Of a DNA stretch of 64,000 nucleotides, positions 58,092 through 64,000 are shown in pieces. This stretch comes from Deltaproteobacteria bacterium. GTDB lineage: Bacteria; Myxococcota_A; Polyangia; JAAYKL01. The stretch spans positions 18,954 through 82,953 of the forward strand of contig JAUVDV010000009.1 of NCBI GenBank assembly GCA_030595125.1, given 5' to 3'. Within the stretch, counting starts at the first letter, position 1, and every line of letters begins with the position of its first letter. Made by a program: the position numbers and the translations under genes. Under the pieces are notes generated by a model. That model did no database searches and was not told the DNA's origin. It saw nothing but the letters and a program-made list of their open reading frames with translations.

Positions 58092-58847
58092 TCACGGTCC
58101 CGAGCGCACACAACGGACATAGCTGTCGCTGAAGATGGTGTCGTAGTACACGTAGCCGTAGCTGAAATAGACGTCCCAAGCGTAGCTGGAACCGTACGGC
58201 GACGACGACCAATACCAGGCGCTGCACGAACTACCTAGCGCAGGATCCCAGTAACACCCCCCAGCGCCGGGTCCGCCAAGGGATGAACAGTAGTCGCAAT
58301 CGATTCCGTCGTCGCAGGTAGGGCCGAGACAACCGGGATCTTCCACTCCGCAGGTGCTCACATCCAGACCTCCGGTGGCGACACCGTCCACGCATCCGCG
58401 CATCAGCGAGATCAACTCATCTATATCCGGCATGCGCCAGTCGGTTTCACCGCCCCAGGTTCCATCGCCGCAGTAGTCGACTGCGCCACCGGGATTGTAA
58501 GTGGAATCCGCAGTCCCAGTCGCCTCGTACCAATTCATAGTCGACGTACTCGCCGGATCCTGCCAGCAGAGGTTGGTGAGCGGGTCGAGGTATCCTCCGT
58601 TGCAGGGCACCATCGGGGTAGGGGCGCCGGCATCCGTACCGGCGTCCATGTCCGTGTCCGTATCGGTGTCTGTATCAGTGTCTGTATCGGTGTCTGTGTC
58701 GGTGTCGGTGTCGATATCGGTATCGGTGTCAGTATCGACTGTGCCGGGATTCTGGACTGGGCCGTAATCGCTGAAGTCCAAAGACAAGCCGCATCCCGCA
58801 AAGCAGGTCGTTAGCAGGAGAGTAAGAAGTTTGAGTTGGTCGTTCAC
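58092..58847 (-). CDS. lipoprotein with TD linker and DUF1566-like domain
   Basis: This is a 251-residue precursor starting at a GTG at 58847 (VNDQLKLLTLLL); the track extends upstream into an unrelated remnant. The signal peptide ends at CFAGC. The TD linker spans about residues 37-60, ending in AGTDAGAPTP. The C-terminal domain begins LDPLTNLCWQDP and contains TDWRMPDIDELISLM and WYWSSSPYGSSYAWDVYF, then SYVRCVRSG. This is the DUF1566/Lcl C-terminal fold of secreted proteins. An extra Cys-rich loop is inserted. It is one of three tandem paralogues sharing the same leader (with 58947 and 60158). A terminator follows it. Confidence 0.78.
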   Translation of the reverse strand: MNDQLKLLTLLLTTCFAGCGLSLDFSDYGPVQNPGTVDTDTDTDIDTDTDTDTDTDTDTDTDTDTDMDAGTDAGAPTPMVPCNGGYLDPLTNLCWQDPASTSTMNWYEATGTADSTYNPGGAVDYCGDGTWGGETDWRMPDIDELISLMRGCVDGVATGGLDVSTCGVEDPGCLGPTCDDGIDCDYCSSLGGPGAGGCYWDPALGSSCSAWYWSSSPYGSSYAWDVYFSYGYVYYDTIFSDSYVRCVRSGP

Positions 58848-58891
58848 GGAATACAATCGCTCTCCCACCAGATGATGTCGGTGTCGGTATT
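58844..58891 (-). pseudogene. 3' remnant of an FG-GAP repeat gene
   Basis: On the minus strand the frame NTDTDIIWWESDCIP-stop runs into the lipoprotein GTG with a GTGA overlap. It matches the C-terminus of the intact FG-GAP gene at 63532 (NTHDITWWESDCTP-stop), including the nucleotides GTGGGAGAGCGATTGTA. The rest of the gene is missing. It shows that the lipoprotein leader and the end of the FG-GAP gene were duplicated together. Confidence 0.75.
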
Positions 58892-58946
58892 TCCACCATC
58901 CAACAGAGATATTCCTGACCTCGAAATACTGGTCATTCGACAATCG

Positions 58947-59984
58947 CTATAAGCACTCATATGCATCCCATTCATAAACTATAGGATTGTTGGTTTGACC
59001 AGGGCTGGCCGCCGAAGCGTGGGCTCCATAAATGCGAATGCTCGTCGTATTGATCGGCGTCGAGAACTGATACTCCCAATCATCCAACTCCCCCGTCACC
59101 ACTCCATCGGTAATCCAATTCGATCCATCCCACCACTGAATGGACCCGCCGGCGAGAGTCGAACCGTACCAGCAGGTGCCTGCATCATCGTACAGGTTGG
59201 TGTCTATCCAGATGCCCCAGAGGGTTATTGCTGTCGCCCATTCCAGCCTGAACCAGGCAGACCCCGGGGTTGCCGACGCGGTGACCCAGGAAAAATTGCA
59301 GGGGGGAGGGATTTCATAGATGCCATTGTTGAGTTGTGGCGGTCCGTAGCTGCCGGTTCCGCCGGCGCTCATCGTGGAACCTGCCGAAGTCGCCACGTTA
59401 CTCCCCTGTGAGCATCCGTCGCATGTTCCAGCGGTACATCCGATTACGCAATCTATACACTGCCCCGGAAAAGAAACGGCATCGCAAACGGAACTTGTCG
59501 AACAATTTTCAGCCAGGTTCCATGCGTGCCAGACGATGTTGTCGCCCGTGCAATCCGGCCCCAAACCCGTGCAATAACGATACGAGTTTTGCTGCTCCAG
59601 AACGGCTCCACAATCAGTATCGGTGCATTGGTATTGGGTATCCTCTACTGCCAGATCGCACTGCACCGAGGTCGCCAGATACATACAGCCGTCGCAACAA
59701 TCTCCAACAGTGCACTCACATTCGGTGTCCGTATCTGTATCCGTATCTGTGTCGGTGTCGGTATCCGTGTCGGTATCCGTGTCGGTATCGGTGTCGGTAT
59801 CGGTGTCGGTATCGGTGTCGGCATCCGTATCGGTGTCGGTATCGGTATCGGCATCCGTATCGGTGTCGCCGTCGCCTGTGCTTGCATCCTGGAATGAGCC
59901 GAGGTTATCAAAGTTCAAAGACAAGCCGCAGCCCGCAATGAAAGTCGTTATAAGGAGCGTAAAAAGTTTTTGTAAGCCGTTCAT
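58947..59984 (-). CDS. lipoprotein with TD linker and discoidin-like domain
   Basis: This is a 345-residue precursor. The ATG at 59984 (MNGLQKLFTLL) corresponds to the GTG of the two paralogues; a TTG three codons earlier is also possible. The signal peptide ends at FIAGC, followed by the shared leader GLSLNFDNLGSFQD. The TD linker (about residues 40-86) is the longest pure TD run in the window. A Cys-rich segment (CECTVGDCCDGC, then CIDCVIGCTAGTCDGC) leads into a C-terminal F5/8-type (discoidin-like) sandwich: WFRLEWATAITLWGIWIDTNL, GGSIQWWDGSNWITDG, TTSIRIYGAHAS. Such domains bind carbohydrate or lipid surfaces. Confidence 0.75.
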   Translation of the reverse strand: MNGLQKLFTLLITTFIAGCGLSLNFDNLGSFQDASTGDGDTDTDADTDTDTDTDADTDTDTDTDTDTDTDTDTDTDTDTDTDTDTDTECECTVGDCCDGCMYLATSVQCDLAVEDTQYQCTDTDCGAVLEQQNSYRYCTGLGPDCTGDNIVWHAWNLAENCSTSSVCDAVSFPGQCIDCVIGCTAGTCDGCSQGSNVATSAGSTMSAGGTGSYGPPQLNNGIYEIPPPCNFSWVTASATPGSAWFRLEWATAITLWGIWIDTNLYDDAGTCWYGSTLAGGSIQWWDGSNWITDGVVTGELDDWEYQFSTPINTTSIRIYGAHASAASPGQTNNPIVYEWDAYECL

Positions 59985-60157
59985 GGAATACAATCTCTTT
60001 TCTACTAAGTAATGCCATTGGCATTGGCCAACGCGATGGTCATGAGCAGTCGTTTTGTGGCTTTTATTGTATCAACCTTCATTGTCAGGAACCAGTTGTC
60101 GTTGTACGTCCAGCCCTCCGCGATCGAATCCCATGTGGCCAGGGTCATGGGCAAAGA

Positions 60158-63100
60158 TCAGCCGCAGTCGGCCACGCATGATGCTGCGTCCTCCGTGCCG
60201 TTGCAGCAACCGTCGCCGCAATCGGTCCCGCAGTCCTCCCAGCAGTTGCAGGTGTTCTCGCCGCCGTTGCAGGCGCCGTCGCCGCAGCTGGTGCCGCAGT
60301 CCTGCCAGCAGTTGCAGGTGTTCTCGCCGCCGTTGCAGGTGCCGTCGGTGCAGAGAGTACCGCAGTCCTGCCAGCAGGTTGCGGTGGTCTCGCCGCAGTT
60401 GCACGCGGCATCGGGGCAGAACGCCGCCGACGAGCCGCCCGTGCAGGACCCGAAGAAGTCGCAGGTCGTTCCTGTGGTGCAGGAGTCGCTGTCGTCGCAC
60501 GAGGCGGCCAGATTTATATTCCAATCACAAGTGCTCGTGCCGTCACAGAAGTAGTCGTGGCAATCGTCGTCGAGGGTGTCGCAGTCGAAGTAGGTGCCGC
60601 TGACGCAGACGCCGGATGAGTTGCACAGGTCATTGGAGGTACACAGATTTCCGTCGCTGCAGGTGTGCCCGGGAAGCGGGGTGACGTCGCAGGTGGAGGT
60701 GCCGTTGCACGCCCTGTCGTTGCAATCGTCACCCACGCAGGAGGCGGTGCCGCCGCCGATGCAGACACCGGAGGAGTTGCACTGATCGTTGTAGGTGCAC
60801 GGATCGCTGTCGACACAGCTCGCCCCCGTCAGGATGGTATCGACACAGGTGGAGGTGCCGTTGCAGGCGCGATCGACGCACTCGGTGTCAATGCACGAGA
60901 CCGCGTTCCCCGTGCAGGTGCCGCCGCCGCACTGGTCGTTGTAGGTGCAGAGATCACCGTCGTTGCACCCCGTGGTGGTTCGCCACTCCCACGTTCCGCC
61001 GAAGTTGGTGCAGTAGTAGGCGGTTCCGCCGCAGGAGATCTCCTCGCACGGGGTGTGGTTGGTGGCGTTGCAAGCATATGACGTTCCGTTGGCGCACACG
61101 CCATTGGCCAGGTTGGCACCGCAACCCGTGCACGTCTTGCCCACAACCAGCATCAACAGGTTGCTGCAATCGTCGGGAGTTGCACACGCGCCGTCGACGG
61201 TGGAGCAACCGGTCACAGCGTCACACTGGGGCAGGCAGCACTCGTTTGTCAGGCCCACATCGCACACCGTGGTGCTTGTTGAGCAGGCGCAAGAAGCGCA
61301 GGCGCCGACGCCGTCGCAGTAGTTGGTGCACGTGGCCGGATAGTCGTACCAGTCTCCGGCGCTACAGTAGTCCCCCGAGCAGGCGGTGGTGTCGCAAGCC
61401 GTGGTCACCGGCAGATTGACCTCGGTACAGGACATGGTGCCGTTGCAGCTTCGGTCTATGCAATCATCGTCGATGCAGGAAATTGACGTGCCCGAGCAGC
61501 TTCCGGAATCGCAGTAATCTCCGTATGTGCACGGGTTGCCGTCGTCACACTGGTTGTTGCCCAGCCGCCACTCCCACGTGCCGCCGAAGTTGGTGCAATA
61601 GTACGTGTCGGTGTTGCACGTCACCACATCGCACGATGCGGAACTGTCGCATACGTGCGACGTTCCGTTCGCGCATATCCCGTTTGCGAGGTTAGCTCCG
61701 CAGCCCAGGCAGCTTTTTGATGTCACCAGCGTCGTCGGGTCGGTGCACTCGTCTGTGCCATCGCAGTTGCCGGCGTTTGTGCTGCAACCTAGCACGGGAT
61801 CGCACCCGGCCAGACAACACTCGTTGGTGGCGCCAACGTCGCAAACTGTAGAAGCCATGGTGCATGTGCACGGATCGCAGAATCCGATGCCGTCGCAATA
61901 GCTCGTGCATGCGGGGGGATAATTGTACCAGCTACCCGCGCTGCAGTAGTCCGCCATGCACGTGGTGGTTCCGCAGGTTACGGCCGCGGTCATGGGAACC
62001 TCGAAGCAGTTCTCCGTTCCGTCGCAGGTGCTCGACAGGCAGTCGGTGTCGGTGCAGGTTATCGGCGTGCCCAGACAGGTTCCTCCTGCTCCACACGTAT
62101 CGTCGTAGGTGCAGAGGTCTCCGTCGTCGCAGTCGGGAGTGAGTCCCCACTGCCAGTTCACACCGACATTGGTGCAGTAGTACGTTGTTCCTCCGCAGCT
62201 CACTATCTCGCAAGAGTTGTGCTGCGTGTCGTTGCAGATGAATGTGCCGCCTCCACCGCAGAACCCGGCCGCTCCCATGGGCCCGCAACCCGAGCACACG
62301 CTGTCCACGTATAGGCTATTGGAGTCCGAGCACACGTCTCCCGTTCCGCACATCCCGGTCACAGTGAAGCAACCTCCCACGTCGAGGCACGCCGCGTCAC
62401 AACAGACACTTCCATCGGTACACACCGTCTCGGCGGCGGTGCACGTACAATCGACGCAAGCACCGGCGCCGTCACAGTAGCTCGTGCAGTTCGGCTGATA
62501 GTCCCACCAGCTGCCCAGGGCGCAGTTGTCCGCCGGGCACGTTATCGTCCCGCACGCCGTCGTGGGCGCCTCATGCGTATCGATGCAGCTACCCAGACCA
62601 TCGCAAACACGCGTGGTGCAGTCGTCGGAAGGACAGCTGTAAACTGTGCCGACGCAACTGCTTCCCCAGCACACATCCGAGAACGAACAATCGTCCCCGT
62701 CGTCGCACAGCACCGAGATCCTCCACTCCCAGACTCCCCCGTCGTTTGTGCAGTAGTAGGTCGTTCCATCGCAATCGACCTCTTCGCACAGGGTGTGCGA
62801 AAAACTGTTGCATGTGTGCACCGAACCGCCCGTGCATATTCCCTCCGCGTTGGCGGGACCGCAGCCCAGGCAGATATGCCCTTTCAATATGTTGTTGGCT
62901 CCGCAACTGTCATCACAGCCGTCGTCCACCGTGTAGCATCCCGCCGCCGTCGAACACGCTCCCGCGCAGCACTCGTTAGCCACTCCCGGATCGCAGTCGG
63001 TTGGCGCGAGACCCTCGCATGTCCCGAGTCCGTCGCACTGATCGTCCGAAGTGCACGGTTCCAGGTCGTCGCAAACGATTCCCGAGGGAAAGAGCGCGCA

Positions 63101-63535
63101 GCCGCTCACGCCGTTACAAACGCCGTTTTCGCCGCAACTCGACGGGCCTGCGTCGTAGCAATCGTCATCGGGATCCACTCCGTTCGGATAGGACGTGCAC
63201 GTCCCCTCAAATCCCGTGATGTCGCATGCCTCGCACGCTCCGTCGCACGCATCGTTGCAGCAGTATCCGTCCACGCACGGATCTCCGCCGCAGTCCCCGC
63301 TGTCGTCGCATTCCACGGGAGAGGTGTCGGTATCGGTATCGGTATCGCTGTCTGTATCCGTGTCGGTATCAGCATCCGTGTCGGTATCTGTATCCGTGTC
63401 GGTATCAGTATCCGTGTCGGCATCACCTGTGTCGGTATCCTGGAATGGGCCGAGGTCATCAAAGTCCAGGGAAAGACCGCATCCCGCAATGCAGATCGCT
63501 ATCAAGAGCGCGAGAAGTTTGAGTGTGCCGTTCAC
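60158..63535 (-). CDS. giant cysteine-rich repeat lipoprotein with TD linker
   Basis: This is an 1125-residue precursor starting at a GTG at 63535, overlapping the FG-GAP stop (GTGA). The signal peptide ends at CIAGC, then GLSLDFDDLGPFQD. The TD/AD/SD linker is about residues 36-63. The rest is extremely Cys-rich. About four units of roughly 190 residues can be aligned through YYCTN...WEWR, CDDGDLCTYND, CNGT, SYCDGxGAC and NECC...CD...GC motifs. The C-terminal about 80 residues are four short repeats of CGDGxCNGGENTCNCWxDCG type. Many Cys pairs imply a rigid disulfide-bonded rod outside the cell. I do not know an exact family. It shares its leader with the two paralogues downstream. Confidence 0.8.
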   Translation of the reverse strand: MNGTLKLLALLIAICIAGCGLSLDFDDLGPFQDTDTGDADTDTDTDTDTDTDTDADTDTDTDSDTDTDTDTSPVECDDSGDCGGDPCVDGYCCNDACDGACEACDITGFEGTCTSYPNGVDPDDDCYDAGPSSCGENGVCNGVSGCALFPSGIVCDDLEPCTSDDQCDGLGTCEGLAPTDCDPGVANECCAGACSTAAGCYTVDDGCDDSCGANNILKGHICLGCGPANAEGICTGGSVHTCNSFSHTLCEEVDCDGTTYYCTNDGGVWEWRISVLCDDGDDCSFSDVCWGSSCVGTVYSCPSDDCTTRVCDGLGSCIDTHEAPTTACGTITCPADNCALGSWWDYQPNCTSYCDGAGACVDCTCTAAETVCTDGSVCCDAACLDVGGCFTVTGMCGTGDVCSDSNSLYVDSVCSGCGPMGAAGFCGGGGTFICNDTQHNSCEIVSCGGTTYYCTNVGVNWQWGLTPDCDDGDLCTYDDTCGAGGTCLGTPITCTDTDCLSSTCDGTENCFEVPMTAAVTCGTTTCMADYCSAGSWYNYPPACTSYCDGIGFCDPCTCTMASTVCDVGATNECCLAGCDPVLGCSTNAGNCDGTDECTDPTTLVTSKSCLGCGANLANGICANGTSHVCDSSASCDVVTCNTDTYYCTNFGGTWEWRLGNNQCDDGNPCTYGDYCDSGSCSGTSISCIDDDCIDRSCNGTMSCTEVNLPVTTACDTTACSGDYCSAGDWYDYPATCTNYCDGVGACASCACSTSTTVCDVGLTNECCLPQCDAVTGCSTVDGACATPDDCSNLLMLVVGKTCTGCGANLANGVCANGTSYACNATNHTPCEEISCGGTAYYCTNFGGTWEWRTTTGCNDGDLCTYNDQCGGGTCTGNAVSCIDTECVDRACNGTSTCVDTILTGASCVDSDPCTYNDQCNSSGVCIGGGTASCVGDDCNDRACNGTSTCDVTPLPGHTCSDGNLCTSNDLCNSSGVCVSGTYFDCDTLDDDCHDYFCDGTSTCDWNINLAASCDDSDSCTTGTTCDFFGSCTGGSSAAFCPDAACNCGETTATCWQDCGTLCTDGTCNGGENTCNCWQDCGTSCGDGACNGGENTCNCWEDCGTDCGDGCCNGTEDAASCVADCG

Positions 63536-64000
63536 GGAGTACAATCGCTCTCCCACCAGGTGATGTCGTGGGTATTGTATGCAGCGCCGAGAATATCCAT
63601 AGCGCCGTCGCCGTCCACGTCCGCCGCGTATACCGAAATGGCGCCGTCGAATGTCCCGTCCACTGTGTGTTCCGTCCAAGCAGTTCCGTCGCCCATCGTG
63701 TTTTCCCACCAGGTTATGTCATCGGCACCCTTAGCCGCGCCGAGCACGTCCATGTCGCCGTCTCCGTCCACGTCCGCCGCGTATACTGACCTGGCGTCAT
63801 CGAATGTCCCATCCACTGTGTGTTTGATCCAAGCGGTACCGTTGCCCGCGGTGTTCTCCCACCAGGTGATGTCGTCGGCAGCAGCCGCCGCGCCGAGCAC
63901 GTCCATGTCGCCGTCGCCGTCCACGTCCGCAGCATATACCGAATAGGCGTTGGCGAATGCTCCAGCCACCGTATGCTCGGTCCAGGCGGTACCGTCGCCT
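63532..64000 (-). CDS. FG-GAP/VCBS repeat protein, 5' end beyond window
   Basis: About 156 C-terminal residues are visible. They consist of three 51-residue repeats (153 bp each) of the type SVYAADVDGDGDMDVLGAA then DITWWENT and GTAWTEHTVDGTF. DVDGDGDMD is the calcium-binding loop of FG-GAP/VCBS beta-propellers. The last repeat is closed by WWESDCTP. The ORF stays open to the window edge, so the true start lies further on; the ATG at 63969 in the track is internal. Its stop overlaps the GTG of the Cys-rich lipoprotein. The repeats are nearly identical at the DNA level, which suggests recent duplication. Confidence 0.85.
   Translation of the reverse strand, partial: GDGTAWTEHTVAGAFANAYSVYAADVDGDGDMDVLGAAAAADDITWWENTAGNGTAWIKHTVDGTFDDARSVYAADVDGDGDMDVLGAAKGADDITWWENTMGDGTAWTEHTVDGTFDGAISVYAADVDGDGAMDILGAAYNTHDITWWESDCTP

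Noticed and set aside
59526-60012. Ser-Val or Gly-Ile repeat proteins on the plus strand
   Set aside because: They are complements of the TD linker codons of the 58947 lipoprotein.

Overview
The window looks like a chromosomal segment from a GC-rich, Gram-negative, probably anaerobic bacterium of the deltaproteobacterial / Myxococcota sphere. This assignment is inference. It rests on the many lipoproteins, the RND pump, multiheme cytochromes with the Geobacter-type CX4CH/CXXCH mixture, anaerobic CoA chemistry (BadF/HgdC-type activase, benzoate-CoA-ligase family, dienoyl-CoA-hydratase-like protein), and eukaryote-like secreted modules (EGF, IgGFc-binding, FG-GAP, discoidin-like) typical of these lineages. 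No rRNA, tRNA, CRISPR array, intact insertion sequence or prophage was seen.

Layout. 0-8 kb: a lipoprotein cut by the window edge, an AbgT-type transporter, a NapH-like membrane ferredoxin, a flavoprotein plus Cys-rich lipoprotein pair, a nucleotidyltransferase/winged-helix pair with a well-formed operator-promoter, a DMT transporter and a PEMT-like membrane protein. 8-13 kb: a tetR-adaptor-RND efflux operon with a perfect 20-bp operator. 13-16.5 kb: VTT, GT2 and DUF2079 envelope proteins. 16.5-19.4 kb: a visibly more AT-rich operon (Rrf2 regulator, SO_0444-type metal permease, cupin, 4Fe-4S protein), probably acquired. 19.4-28.5 kb: lipoproteins with Ser-Asp/Thr-Asp linkers around an ECF sigma/FecR/outer-membrane-protein operon. 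28.5-31 kb: a divergent FHA protein and PPP phosphatase. 31-34.5 kb: a redox operon of an 11-heme cytochrome interrupted by one in-frame TGA followed by a bacterial-type SECIS hairpin, a double-rhodanese lipoprotein and a six-heme lipoprotein cytochrome. It resembles the Geobacter ext (selenite/tellurite reduction) gene set. 35.7-51.5 kb: CoA-ester catabolism (activase, dehydratase-like subunit, SDRs, fused hydroxyacyl-CoA dehydrogenase/enoyl-CoA hydratase, aryl-CoA ligase, two thiolases, Dch-like hydratase), interrupted by two toxin-antitoxin modules. 51.6-64 kb: more acidic-linker lipoproteins, a 41-bp tandem repeat array, a giant Cys-rich repeat protein and an FG-GAP protein cut by the right edge.

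How the parts relate. The window combines anaerobic aromatic/acyl-CoA breakdown, extracytoplasmic electron transfer and a large modular cell-surface repertoire. Thirteen proteins share one design: lipobox, then an SD/TD/GD linker, then a variable domain (hydrolase, CAP-like, IgGFc-binding, rhodanese, EGF, DUF1566, discoidin-like, Cys-rich repeats). The most noteworthy item is the candidate selenoprotein cytochrome at 31140-32612. The REP-like palindromes (one inserted in frame in a gene), the 41-bp array and the activase/dehydratase pair are the next best leads.
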